A stretch of DNA of 64,000 nt from Citrobacter amalonaticus. Its GTDB lineage: Bacteria; Pseudomonadota; Gammaproteobacteria; Enterobacterales; Enterobacteriaceae. The position numbers and the translations under genes were made by a program. The stretch's first letter is position 1. Each line of letters opens with the position of its first letter. This document shows, in pieces, positions 24,770-42,066 of this stretch. The notes below the pieces were generated by a model that worked only from the letters and a program-made list of their open reading frames with translations, was not told the origin of the DNA and did no database searches. The stretch covers positions 683,318 to 747,317 of the forward strand of contig NZ_PQMB01000003.1 in NCBI RefSeq assembly GCF_002918555.1, given 5' to 3'.

Positions 24770-26290
24770 TTAATGCAGTACCGTAACCGCATCCTCCAGA
24801 CGCGACGCACGGTGTTTCACCATCGCTGAGACCTGCGCACTCTCCTCCACCAGCTCGGCATTTTTCTGCGTGATATGGTTTAACGCATCAACGGCGCGGG
24901 TCAGGCTGGAAAGTCCCTCCGCCTGCTCCTGGGATGAGTGGCTGATTTGAGCAATAAGCTGCGTTACGTTTTGCACCTGGGTCACAATATCATCCATCGT
25001 ACGCCCGGCGGCATGTACCTGGAGTGAACCAGACTGGACTTTATCTGCGCTGGCATCAATTAACTTACGGATATCATTGGCGGCGCTGGCACTACGGCTG
25101 GCAAGGTGGCGCACTTCACCAGCCACTACGGCAAAGCCCTTACCCTGCTCGCCCGCCCTTGCAGCTTCAACCGCTGCGTTCAATGCCAGGATATTGGTCT
25201 GAAAAGCGATATCATTGATAAGCGTAGTGATAGTACCAATCCGCTGGGTGCTGTTGGCGATATCATCCATCGTCTTAATTACCGTGTTCATCGCCTCTCC
25301 CCCCTGCGTCGCCGCACTGCTGGCCGCGATGGAGAGCTTATCAGCCGCAGAGGCCGTCTCGGAGTTCTGTTTCACCGATGCCGCCATCTGATTCATCGTG
25401 GTTACCGTTTGCTGCACGTTATCGACCGTCTGACGGGTATGCCTGTTCAGGTCATCATTGCCTTTCGCCAGCGTGTCACTGCCGTTTCTGACGCTCGAGA
25501 CCTGACTTGAAACATCATTAATTAACCAGCGGCACATCAAACCAAGCTGGCCTACCGCACGTAGCGTCAATCCCAGTTCGTCGCTGCGGTTCATATGTAT
25601 CACGCTATTACGCTCGCCCGTCGCCACTTTCAGCGCCTGTTTCGCCACATTCTCGACCGGGCGGACAACCTGCCATTCAAAGCAGACGGTTGTCAGCAGC
25701 ATCACCAGGGCCGCCGTCATCTGGGCAATCAGAGAAGCGCCAGATGCCTGCAAAGCCGCCGCCAGAATAAAAAACATCAATAACATCAGGCAGCGCACGC
25801 GCCAGCGTAGCGGCATTGCCGGCAGTTTCCCCAACCAGCTCTTGCGCACCACCAGTCCCTTGTGAACCCGCCGGTTACAGCGGCCTTCATTCAGGGCTTT
25901 GTATAAAGGCTCCACTGCCGCAATCTCTTCGTCCGTGGCGCGAATCCGAATCGACATATAGCCTGTGACCTTTCCTTTGCGAATCATCGGTACCGCATTC
26001 GCCCGTACCCAGTAATGGTCGCCATTCTTACGCCGATTTTTAACGATTCCGGTCCAGGGCTCTCCTTGTTGCAGGGTGTACCACATATCAGCAAATGCCG
26101 CTTTGGGCATATCAGGATGGCGTACCAGGTTATGCGGCTGCGCCAGCAGTTCGCTGAGCTGATAGCCGCTCACCTGAACGAAAGTGTCGTTAGCATGAGT
26201 GATGTAACTTTGCAGATCAGTAGTAGACATGAGGGTCGTATCGTCATCCAGTGGGGTATTGTGCTGGGTAACGTAGAGATGAGAAGACAT
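24770..26290 (-). CDS. aer: Aerotaxis/energy-taxis receptor Aer
   Basis: A 506-residue receptor with an N-terminal PAS domain (residues 1-120: [21 protein letters not shown] through [16 protein letters not shown]) that binds FAD and reads the redox state of the respiratory chain. A hydrophobic anchor follows at about 165-205, then HAMP and a signalling domain with the conserved [23 protein letters not shown] tip. It has no periplasmic domain and no C-terminal NWETF, as usual for Aer. A sigma-28 promoter lies upstream. Confidence 0.96.
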   Translation of the reverse strand: MSSHLYVTQHNTPLDDDTTLMSTTDLQSYITHANDTFVQVSGYQLSELLAQPHNLVRHPDMPKAAFADMWYTLQQGEPWTGIVKNRRKNGDHYWVRANAVPMIRKGKVTGYMSIRIRATDEEIAAVEPLYKALNEGRCNRRVHKGLVVRKSWLGKLPAMPLRWRVRCLMLLMFFILAAALQASGASLIAQMTAALVMLLTTVCFEWQVVRPVENVAKQALKVATGERNSVIHMNRSDELGLTLRAVGQLGLMCRWLINDVSSQVSSVRNGSDTLAKGNDDLNRHTRQTVDNVQQTVTTMNQMAASVKQNSETASAADKLSIAASSAATQGGEAMNTVIKTMDDIANSTQRIGTITTLINDIAFQTNILALNAAVEAARAGEQGKGFAVVAGEVRHLASRSASAANDIRKLIDASADKVQSGSLQVHAAGRTMDDIVTQVQNVTQLIAQISHSSQEQAEGLSSLTRAVDALNHITQKNAELVEESAQVSAMVKHRASRLEDAVTVLH

Positions 26291-26339
26291 AATAGCGTCC
26301 TGTGCAGAGTATTTTGTTGTTAACTTCTTGTCATATGTT

Positions 26340-26366
26340 ATGTCGGCGCTAAAAAATTTATCTTTA
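26340..26366 (-). promoter_or_regulatory. Sigma-28 (FliA) promoter of aer
   Basis: Minus strand: TAAAGATA, 11 nt, GCCGACAT, close to the FliA consensus and to the E. coli aer promoter. About 50 bp before the start codon. Confidence 0.85.
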
Positions 26367-26512
26367 GTTGTTAAATTTGATTTAGATCGTAATTTGCGAT
26401 AAGCCTCACAATTTGTATGCTTTTTAATTGATTGATTTCACATAATTTCGTCAGTCGCATTCCCCCTTCTTTCTGTTTACCGCCCCAATAGTGCACAAAA
26501 TTTGCACCATAA

Positions 26513-28087
<1,575 letters not shown>

Positions 28088-28094
28088 CAAGCAT

Positions 28095-28161
28095 GTCGGG
28101 TGGCGCTTCGCCTATCCGGCCTACAGGGATCCTGACGGTAGGCCGGATATCACGCGTCAGC
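28095..28161. repeat. REP/BIME-type palindromic repeat
   Basis: Two facing REP-like units (GTCGGGTGGCGCTTCGCCTA and GTAGGCCGGATATC) separated by about 15 bp, between the convergent patA and ygjH stops. Such elements stabilise 3' ends or bind gyrase. Confidence 0.75.
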
Positions 28162-28163
28162 GC

Positions 28164-28553
<390 letters not shown>

Positions 28554-28590
28554 TTAAAAAAGGGAAAATGATGCGTTCATCACACTATAA

Positions 28591-29703
<1,113 letters not shown>

Positions 29704-29815
29704 CGCGTTTTCCCGCCCGGTTTTCCTGCGACCGGGCGCACATTTCAGTTTGTCCCTCCTCCTGTTACCTCTCATTTTCGTGATCGAGTTAAAGTAAATC
29801 ATTTTTACTGCTATA

Positions 29816-29838
29816 TTTTAGTAAAAGTTTTACTAAAA
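29816..29838. promoter_or_regulatory. EbgR operator
   Basis: A perfect 23-bp palindrome, TTTTAGTAAAA-G-TTTTACTAAAA, 67 bp before ebgA. Similar half-sites (TTTTACTAAA at 28513-28522) lie upstream of ebgR. Confidence 0.75.
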
Positions 29839-29851
29839 TCGTTTCCAGTGA

Positions 29852-34943
<5,092 letters not shown>

Positions 34944-35018
34944 AATATTGATAACGATAAAAGGCTGTCTGTTTTCTTGCGCGCCTGAAATACAATGTGA
35001 AATTAAATATACAGATTT

Positions 35019-35038
35019 GCAGGGCATTTATTGCCCTG
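35019..35038 (+). terminator. Terminator after ygjI
   Basis: GCAGGGCA/TGCCCTGC stem with a 4-nt loop followed by CCTTCTGTT; moderate rho-independent character. The bases from here to 35155 form the left border of the accessory insert and hold no gene. Confidence 0.55.
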
Positions 35039-35155
35039 CCCTTCTGTTACGTATTTTCATTATTTGCAGCAAAGATTCGTCCACCAGCGGCTGCAACGAG
35101 TAAATCGACGCCCCTGCCAGAAGCGGGTTTACCTGCCCAGGACGCTCTGCGGCAT

Positions 35156-36214
35156 TTATTTAACCCCCAGATGCCGCCACAGTTTGTCCAGCGGCATTGT
35201 CGCCAGCGCCACACACTCATCGGCGGCGCCATACCAGACGTGCAGCGTCTCATCGCGGATCAGCGCCCCACAGGTGAACACCACGTTGCCGAAGAAGCCT
35301 TCGCGCTCGTAAGGCGCATCTGGCTCCAGCAACGGTACCGGTGATTTCGCCAGAATGCGGGTCGGATCGTTGAGATCCAGCAGCAGCGCGCCGAGGCAGT
35401 AGCGCTGATCGGCATCCACACCGTGGTAGATCTCCAGCCAGCCGCGATCGGTTTTTAATACCGGTGCGCCGCCGCCTGATTTACGGCAGTCCCAGGCATC
35501 GCCGGACCGTCCCAGCAGGTGGCGATGGTTGCCCCAGTGCAGCATATCCGGCGACTCGCAGATCCAGATTTCCGGATGACCGAAGTGGCACGGGGCCGGA
35601 CGGGTCAGGGCGTGATATTTACCGGCGATCTTTTCCGGGAAAAAGCAGACGTCGCGGTTGTCCGGGCAGAGGATCAACCCTTTTTTCTCCACCGTGACAA
35701 AATCTCTGGTCACCGCCAGCGCGGTAGAGATCCCCAGCGACGACACCGCCGAGTAGTTGATGTACGCGATATCATCGATGCGGGTGATCCGCGCATCTTC
35801 GCAGCCGAACTCTTCATATTGCGTATCGGCGATGATAAACGGCTGGCTGTCAATCCGGAAGTTCACCCCGTCGCGGCTGCGCGCCAGGCGCAGATGCGAC
35901 ATGGAGGTCAGCCACACCCGCGCCGGATCGCTTTTCAGCACGATCACCCGCGGATCGCTGAAATCATAGCGTTCATCGCGACGATCGAAACTCGCGGTGG
36001 CCTGTATCCAGCCCGCATCGGTTTTTTCCAACAGCGGTACGACACGCTGCTGCGGGTCGGAATTGATCACGCTTTCCGCCACCCGCAGCAGCAGAACGAT
36101 CTCCCCGTCACACTCCGTTACGCCAGCATTGAAAACACAATCGACCTTCCTGCCGGGCAGTGAAGGCGTCACGTCTGCCGGGGTAATCAACGGGTTTTTA
36201 CTGTGCCTGTCCAT
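35156..36214 (-). CDS. GH130 family glycoside phosphorylase (beta-mannoside phosphorylase candidate)
   Basis: A 352-residue five-bladed beta-propeller protein of family GH130, whose members phosphorolyse beta-mannosides to alpha-mannose-1-phosphate. Features seen are FGCEDARITRID (the Asp is the expected proton donor), HFGHPEIWICESPDMLHWG, SGGGAPVL and the late GNVVFTCGALI-DETLHVWYGAAD. Predicted cytoplasmic, no signal peptide. It overlaps the GH13 gene by 17 nt at the end of a five-gene operon, with AAGGAGA before its ATG. A phosphohexomutase in the divergent operon would use the mannose-1-phosphate formed. The acceptor sugar is unknown. Confidence 0.87.
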   Translation of the reverse strand: MDRHSKNPLITPADVTPSLPGRKVDCVFNAGVTECDGEIVLLLRVAESVINSDPQQRVVPLLEKTDAGWIQATASFDRRDERYDFSDPRVIVLKSDPARVWLTSMSHLRLARSRDGVNFRIDSQPFIIADTQYEEFGCEDARITRIDDIAYINYSAVSSLGISTALAVTRDFVTVEKKGLILCPDNRDVCFFPEKIAGKYHALTRPAPCHFGHPEIWICESPDMLHWGNHRHLLGRSGDAWDCRKSGGGAPVLKTDRGWLEIYHGVDADQRYCLGALLLDLNDPTRILAKSPVPLLEPDAPYEREGFFGNVVFTCGALIRDETLHVWYGAADECVALATMPLDKLWRHLGVK

Positions 36215-37787
36215 GTACTCTCCTTTTGATCAAACATTGATTCTTGCCAATCCATTGCGCCTCCTCTCCGTACAGCACCTCAGCCTCAATCTCCTGCCAC
36301 GGATTGCGAACGGGCGCACCAAAGTTGATGGCGACCCAGACCTGATCCGCCGCCGTCGCACGGGTAAACCAGACGCATTCATCAGTGAGGTTAAGCGAGT
36401 CCTGCTGTCCCTGATGCAGCGCCGCAACGCGGCGGCGCAGGGCGATAAGCAGCCGGTACTGATGCCAGAACGATGTCTCATCCTGCTGCTGGCGCTCCGC
36501 GTTAATCAGGGCGATATCGCCGCCGACGGGCATCCACGGCGCGACGGAGGAAAATCCGCCAAAGGGGGCGTCGCGCCAGGGCAGCGGCGCGCGCGAACCA
36601 TCCCGCGAATGTTCAATAGCCAGCGCCAGCGCCTGCTGCGGGCTGCTGCCTGCGGCAAGGGCGGTGCGGTAATGGGTTTTTCCCTGAATATCAAAAAGCT
36701 GCTCTGCCGTTTGCGGACGGTAGTCGGTCACCCCCAGCTCTTCTCCCTGGAAGATAAACGGCACGCCGCTCACCGTTAGCTGGAGCGCCAGCACCGCCAG
36801 CGCCCGCCCGGTATCGCGCTCGTTTTCGCCAAAGCGGCTGATCATCCGTGACATATCATGGCTGGAGAAAAACAGCGTCGGTAAACCCGACTGCGCAGCC
36901 AGCGTGGTTTTTAACTGGCTGAAAAGACGGGAAACATCAAAGGTTTTCTGGCTGCCGATATTGAAATTAAACACCACGTCCATCAGTTGCGGGCTTTGAT
37001 AGCGGCTGAGCACGTCAGGGTCTTCGCTGCCGATTTCGCCAATCAGGAAATAGTCCCCCTGCGCCCGAACATGGGCACACAGCCGTTGCAGCGTCTCCGG
37101 GAGTCGCGGCTGATTGATGTCAAATTCATGGCGCTGCTCGCCGTTCTCTTCCGGGTTATCAGGCCCAATGCCGTCGGTAGTAAGAAAGTTGATGACGTCA
37201 AAGCGAAAGCCGTCCACCCCCTGCGTAACCCAGAAATCCACCACCCGGTAAATTTCCTGTTCCACCGCGGGGTTGGCCCAGTTGAGATCCACCTGGCCGG
37301 GCGCGAATTTATGGTAATAAAACTCGCCGGTGTCAGGCTCAGCGGTCCACGCGCTGCCGGAAAAGAAAGAACGCCAGTTATTCGGCTGGCGGCGAAAAAG
37401 GAAATAATCACGATAGCGGCTGCCCGGATTATTCCACGCATCGCAAAACCAGGGATGTTCTGAGGAGACGTGATTGACCACCAGATCGATAATCACCCGA
37501 ATGCCTCTGGCGTGGCAGCCGTCAACCACCCGGCGAAAATCGTCGAGAGTGCCGAAACGGGCGTCAACGGCGCAGTAATCGCTGATATCGTAGCCGTTAT
37601 CCACCAGCGGAGAGGGATAAAACGGCGTGATCCACACCGCGCCGATGCCCAGCGCCTGCAAATAATCCAGCCGGGAAATCAGGCCCGGAAAATCGCCCAG
37701 CCCGTCGTTATTGCCGTCGCAAAACGAAGGCAGATAAATTTGATAACAGGTACACGCCTGCCACCACGGTTGCTTTTTCACCGTCAC
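36198..37787 (-). CDS. GH13 alpha-glucosidase (oligo-1,6-glucosidase-like)
   Basis: A 529-residue GH13 enzyme. Four conserved regions are visible: DLVVNHVSSEHPWF, GFRFDVINFL (Asp nucleophile), FLIGEIGSED (Glu acid/base) and FSSHDMSRM, where the usual Asn-His-Asp is Ser-His-Asp. The start YQIYLPSFCDGNNDGLGD is typical of alpha-glucosidase and oligo-1,6-glucosidase subfamilies. No signal peptide, so it works on imported oligosaccharide. Pairing with GH130 suggests a substrate with both alpha-glucosyl and beta-mannosyl linkages, or a transporter serving two sugars. Confidence 0.88.
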   Translation of the reverse strand: MTVKKQPWWQACTCYQIYLPSFCDGNNDGLGDFPGLISRLDYLQALGIGAVWITPFYPSPLVDNGYDISDYCAVDARFGTLDDFRRVVDGCHARGIRVIIDLVVNHVSSEHPWFCDAWNNPGSRYRDYFLFRRQPNNWRSFFSGSAWTAEPDTGEFYYHKFAPGQVDLNWANPAVEQEIYRVVDFWVTQGVDGFRFDVINFLTTDGIGPDNPEENGEQRHEFDINQPRLPETLQRLCAHVRAQGDYFLIGEIGSEDPDVLSRYQSPQLMDVVFNFNIGSQKTFDVSRLFSQLKTTLAAQSGLPTLFFSSHDMSRMISRFGENERDTGRALAVLALQLTVSGVPFIFQGEELGVTDYRPQTAEQLFDIQGKTHYRTALAAGSSPQQALALAIEHSRDGSRAPLPWRDAPFGGFSSVAPWMPVGGDIALINAERQQQDETSFWHQYRLLIALRRRVAALHQGQQDSLNLTDECVWFTRATAADQVWVAINFGAPVRNPWQEIEAEVLYGEEAQWIGKNQCLIKRRVHGQAQ

Positions 37788-37792
37788 GTTCC

Positions 37793-38620
37793 TTATTTCA
37801 GTGATAACGACATGCCTTCGAGGAAGTATTTTCTGAACAGAATAAACAGGACAACGATTGGCAGCATCTGCACCACCGACCCCGCCAGCACCGGTCCCAG
37901 GTAGATGCCATAGGATTTACTGAAGGTGGCGAGCAGCACCGAAAACGGCATTTTGTCCACTTCGCGCATCACGATCAGCGGCCAGAGAAAGTTGTCCCAT
38001 GAGCTGGAAAAGGTGAACAGCGCGACAATCGCCAGAATGGATTTATTCAGCGGCATCATCACATGCCGCAGGATCCCCCACAGGCTGGCGTGATCGAGCC
38101 TTGCGGCGTACAGGTAATCATTCGGCGTGCCTTTAAAGCTCTGCGAAACCATGAAAATGCCCCAGGCGCTCATCGCATACGGCAGGATCATCGCCCCGTA
38201 GCTGTTGATCAGCCCCAGTTCACGCATCAGGACAAACTGTGGAATGATGAACATAAAGACCGGGAAAACCATCTGCACAATCAACAGGTTGCGAAACGCA
38301 TTTTTGCCGCGAAACTCGGTTTTCGCGACGGCATATCCCACCAGCATTGAGGTCAGCGTGACGCAGACGGTAATGGTGAGCGACACAAACAGCGAGTTAA
38401 CCAGGGTGCGCAAAAAAGGTTTGTCCGCCCGGTTGCTGTTATCGAACAGAAAAGCGTAATTCTCCAGCGTCAGATGACCGGAAAACAGCCCGGTCGTGTA
38501 GATTTGCGCCGTCGGTTTCAGCGAGGAGATCACCATCCAGATAAAAGGATAGAGCCAGGTGAGCGCCAGCAAAAACATCACGGCGTGAATGAGCAGCGTT
38601 AAGGGAGTCAGTTTCTTCAT
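37793..38620 (-). CDS. ABC sugar importer permease, MalG type
   Basis: A 275-residue CUT1-family permease with six predicted helices and the ATPase-docking EAA loop (YAARLDHASLWGILRHVMMPL). It pairs with the permease encoded directly upstream to form the membrane channel of the importer. One nucleotide separates the genes. Confidence 0.92.
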   Translation of the reverse strand: MKKLTPLTLLIHAVMFLLALTWLYPFIWMVISSLKPTAQIYTTGLFSGHLTLENYAFLFDNSNRADKPFLRTLVNSLFVSLTITVCVTLTSMLVGYAVAKTEFRGKNAFRNLLIVQMVFPVFMFIIPQFVLMRELGLINSYGAMILPYAMSAWGIFMVSQSFKGTPNDYLYAARLDHASLWGILRHVMMPLNKSILAIVALFTFSSSWDNFLWPLIVMREVDKMPFSVLLATFSKSYGIYLGPVLAGSVVQMLPIVVLFILFRKYFLEGMSLSLK

Positions 38621-39487
38621 TCACACAATCTCGATATGTTTTTCGAATACTTTGCGGAAGACCCAGATGGCGAGGAAACTGCATGCCGCAACGATAATCG
38701 ACATGGTCGCCGCCCAGGTTGGCTTCATTTTCTGGAACGCCACTTCATACATCACCACCATCGGACTGGTGGTGCTGTTGAGCGGTCCACCGCCGGTGAT
38801 AAGATACGGCTCGGTAAAGATGCTGAACGCCACGGTAATCGCCAGCACCATCACCATCACGATTTGCGCGTTCATCATCGGCAGGGTAATCGCCCAACTT
38901 TGCTTAAACTTCCCGGTTTTATCCAGCTGCGCCGCACTGTAAATATCCGCGGGGATCGCCACCATCCCGGAATAGAGAATCAGCCCGTAATAACCGACGA
39001 ATTTCCAGGTCACAATTAACGCAATGGATAACATGGCGCAGTCAGGGTTGGTAAACCAGGGCACAGAGATGCCGAAACTGGCCTGTAAAAATTGATTGAC
39101 CGGCCCGTATTCGCTGAACAATTTTGAAAAGACGATGGAATAGGCCACCCCCGAAGAGATATTCGCCAGTAAAAAGCTCAGGGCAATAAAACTTTTCCCG
39201 TACTTAATTTTTCGTAATCCCGCGGCAAACAGCAGCGAGGCAAGAAAGACAATCGGGATATACCACATTAAAAAACGGCACACGTTCCACATCGACTGCC
39301 AGAATAACGCGTCATGAAACACGCCAATGATATTCTGTAATCCGCTAAACGTCGGCGTGCCAATAAATTGCCAGTTCGTCACGCTGAGCACGACCAGCCA
39401 GCACAGCGGATAAAACCAGAACAGCAGCGAATAACCGATCCACGTGGAGGCCAGCAGGCCTCCGGTGCGGGATTCATATCCAGCCAT
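38621..39487 (-). CDS. ABC sugar importer permease, MalF/UgpA type
   Basis: A 288-residue CUT1 permease with several hydrophobic helices and an EAA loop (IYSAAQLDKTGKFKQSWAITLPM). It lies between the lipoprotein gene (9 nt away) and the second permease (0 nt apart). Together with the ATPase at 43452-44519 these make a complete importer. Confidence 0.92.
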   Translation of the reverse strand: MAGYESRTGGLLASTWIGYSLLFWFYPLCWLVVLSVTNWQFIGTPTFSGLQNIIGVFHDALFWQSMWNVCRFLMWYIPIVFLASLLFAAGLRKIKYGKSFIALSFLLANISSGVAYSIVFSKLFSEYGPVNQFLQASFGISVPWFTNPDCAMLSIALIVTWKFVGYYGLILYSGMVAIPADIYSAAQLDKTGKFKQSWAITLPMMNAQIVMVMVLAITVAFSIFTEPYLITGGGPLNSTTSPMVVMYEVAFQKMKPTWAATMSIIVAACSFLAIWVFRKVFEKHIEIV

Positions 39488-39496
39488 TTTTTCCCC

Positions 39497-40783
39497 TTAT
39501 TTCGCCAGCAACGTATTAATTTCCTGCGCGGATTTATCGAGGGTGGCAGCCGGATCGGCGTGGTTGAAAATGACCTGCTCCAGCATCTGCGTCATGCTGC
39601 GCTGAATCTCCGTGGTTTGCGTAGTGGCCGCTGGCGGCAGCGCGACGTCCACGTAAGAAGCGATCGCCTTCTCCAGCGGGTTTTTCTCAAAGTAATTCAC
39701 AAACAGCGGATTACTCATTAAATCACTGCGTGCTGGCGGCATACCGGTCAGCTCCAGCCAGCTCCGGTCATGTTCAGCGTTGTTAAAGACCCACTGAATA
39801 AACGCCCACGCCTGCGCTTTGCGCTTGCTGGAACTGAAGATCACCACCCCTTTGCTGTCGCCGAACGTATACGGGTGCGCGTCGCCTTTCTCGGTGAGCA
39901 TCGGCCCAATTTGCAGCGTTTTGAGGATCTCCGGATACTGCTTATGGTAGCGGGCGATATCCCACGGACCGCGCGCGGACGCCAGCACCTGCCCGGTCGC
40001 TAACGGATCGTCGGCGGCGGTGAAATCGTAGCTGCTCCACTTGCTGTTAAAGACTTTCCCCATAAAGGTCAGTACCGCCTGTCCGGCAGGATCGGCAAAC
40101 GTCGCCTGATGACCCGCGAGGTAAGGTTTACCCCCGTTTTGCGCATAATAAAGCGGAATAAAATCGAACCAGCGTTCCCACCAGTTTTTCCCGGCGGTCA
40201 TCTGGATAACATAGCCGTTATTATCCGCCGCCCGGCGCTCTGCCAGCTGATAAAGCTCATCATAACGGGTCGGAACATGGTCAAAACCATACTGCTTAAG
40301 TAAATCGCCCCGCCACCACCAGACGATAGGATTAATATAGATCGGCAGAACGTGTTGCTCGCCGTTTAATTGCCATGCAGGAATAATTTTGCCCATCTGT
40401 CGGTTATTAACGAGTTCATTAAAACCGCTCATTTTAGAAAGGTCTTCCAGCTGACCAATTTCCACCAGCTGGCTGGCAAAACCGATAAAGATATTACTGG
40501 AGATATCGGGTTCCGTGCCGGAAGCCAGCGCGTTCATTATTGCCTCTTCAGAACTGCTGGCGGCAGGAATGGGGGTAAATTCGACCGGGGTATGCGCCGG
40601 GTCTTTATTCCATTCTTTAACCATAGTATTCCAGAAGGCTTCTTCATTTTCGTTTGGTGCCACCCACATTTTAATTGGCGCTTTTGCTGTCTCTTCGGGT
40701 TTTTTATCATCCGGACCGCAGCCGGAAATACAAAAGGCGAATAGTACACAGGCTGTCAATTTAGCTGTTTTTACAACTCTCAC
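39497..40783 (-). CDS. ABC sugar importer substrate-binding lipoprotein
   Basis: A 428-residue family 1 solute-binding protein. The N-terminus is a lipoprotein signal peptide with lipobox ISGC (Cys22), so the mature protein is anchored in the membrane facing the periplasm. The body has the bilobed pattern of oligosaccharide binders (VEFTPIPAASSSEEAIMNALASG, LPIYINPIVWWWRGDLLKQYG). It is the first gene of the minus-strand operon, directly behind two LacI-type operators. Confidence 0.92.
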   Translation of the reverse strand: MRVVKTAKLTACVLFAFCISGCGPDDKKPEETAKAPIKMWVAPNENEEAFWNTMVKEWNKDPAHTPVEFTPIPAASSSEEAIMNALASGTEPDISSNIFIGFASQLVEIGQLEDLSKMSGFNELVNNRQMGKIIPAWQLNGEQHVLPIYINPIVWWWRGDLLKQYGFDHVPTRYDELYQLAERRAADNNGYVIQMTAGKNWWERWFDFIPLYYAQNGGKPYLAGHQATFADPAGQAVLTFMGKVFNSKWSSYDFTAADDPLATGQVLASARGPWDIARYHKQYPEILKTLQIGPMLTEKGDAHPYTFGDSKGVVIFSSSKRKAQAWAFIQWVFNNAEHDRSWLELTGMPPARSDLMSNPLFVNYFEKNPLEKAIASYVDVALPPAATTQTTEIQRSMTQMLEQVIFNHADPAATLDKSAQEINTLLAK

Positions 40784-40867
40784 GATAACTCTCCATTCAC
40801 TTTCAATAAGTATTGATTTACCGCTACCCTGCTATTGAATGGAGCGTAAATTAACACCCCCTTTTTA

Positions 40868-40916
40868 TGTTTAACGTTAAACAAATCACAAAACGATTTT
40901 TGTTTAACGTTAAACT
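40868..40916. promoter_or_regulatory. Paired LacI-type operators in the divergent promoter region
   Basis: Two identical 14-bp palindromes GTTTAACGTTAAAC lie at 40869-40882 and 40902-40915, centre to centre 33 bp (three helical turns). A weaker AACGTT element lies at 40923-40932 (CAACGTTCAA) and another (TAAACGTTAA) just inside the LacI gene near 41003. They sit between the substrate-binding protein start and the regulator start and could silence both directions. Confidence 0.75.
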
Positions 40917-40994
40917 TTGCATCAACGTTCAACGCAATGGACGACAGAAATAAATAATTCACGCAAATATATAACCCCAGCAAATATATTAAAA

Positions 40995-42041
40995 ATGAAA
41001 ATAAACGTTAATGATAATAAAGATAAGAAACGTATTACGATAAAATCATTGGCCAAAGTTATGGGTATTTCCCATACCACGGTGTCGAACGCATGGAATA
41101 ATCCGGAAAAATTATCCCCGGAGCTGCGCCAGCGAATTTTGCAATATGCCAGCGAGCTTGGCTTTCAGGGACCGGACAAGCTGGCGCGCGCGCTGCGTAC
41201 CGGCAAATCTGACACCATCGGCGTGATATTCAACGACTCTATGAGTTACGTGTTTATCGATCCCCACGACATTGCGCTGATGCGGGGGATCGCCGTCCAG
41301 TGTGAAGAACAAAACGTCAATCTGGTCTTGATCCCTTTGCGTAAGCGGCAACAGACGCCGCTCAACACCCTGGTTGATGGCTATATTCTCAACGCCACGC
41401 ATAACAATGCGGCCATGATCCAGCACGCGCTGGCTCACGGACGTCCGGTGGTCACGCTCGATTTTCAGTTTCCCGACCACAGCAGCGTCTCCATCGATAA
41501 CGCCTGCGCCATGCGCGATATTGCCCGCTATCTGGCCGATAAAGGTCACCGGCATTTCGGCATCATCGCCTTTCCGTCACAGCCCCCGGCGCAGGGAATG
41601 TGCGATCTGACCGCCCCCGTCACCGGCGACAACCTGCTGATGCTCTCCCGCGTGAATGCCTGCCGGGAGGTTTTCCGGCAGCGCGGCTTCGCCCTTGAAA
41701 CGTGCTGGCTGTATCAAACCCGACACGATGAAGAACACGGCGAAAAGGCGGCCAAAGCGTTACTGGAAACCCATCCGGAGATCACTGCGCTGATCTGCCT
41801 TTCCGATCGCTTCGCCGTCGGCGCGATCCACTACTGCCAACGGCAGCAGCTGGCGGTCCCGCAGCGGGTTGCCGTTACCGGTTTCGATAATCTTGCCGTG
41901 GATGTGGCGGGAATGCGCCTGACCACCATCGCGCAAGACGCGGAAAAGAAAGGGGAAATGGCCGTCAAATTGCTGCTCACCAGGGGACCGGTGACCCACT
42001 ATGAATTGCCTTACCAGCTCATCATTCGGGAGTCAGCCTGA
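40995..42041 (+). CDS. LacI-family regulator of the oligosaccharide cluster
   Basis: A 348-residue LacI/GalR regulator. The HTH (ITIKSLAKVMGISHTTVSNAW) begins about residue 14 after a Lys/Asp-rich lead, followed by a sugar-binding core. I chose ATG 40995; the frame is open from 40917, but that would run through the operator region. It lies at the head of the plus-strand operon, 25 nt before the phosphohexomutase gene, and faces the operators at 40868-40916. Confidence 0.9.
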   Translation: MKINVNDNKDKKRITIKSLAKVMGISHTTVSNAWNNPEKLSPELRQRILQYASELGFQGPDKLARALRTGKSDTIGVIFNDSMSYVFIDPHDIALMRGIAVQCEEQNVNLVLIPLRKRQQTPLNTLVDGYILNATHNNAAMIQHALAHGRPVVTLDFQFPDHSSVSIDNACAMRDIARYLADKGHRHFGIIAFPSQPPAQGMCDLTAPVTGDNLLMLSRVNACREVFRQRGFALETCWLYQTRHDEEHGEKAAKALLETHPEITALICLSDRFAVGAIHYCQRQQLAVPQRVAVTGFDNLAVDVAGMRLTTIAQDAEKKGEMAVKLLLTRGPVTHYELPYQLIIRESA

Positions 42042-42066
42042 CTCATTAATTACAGAAGAGTGGATT

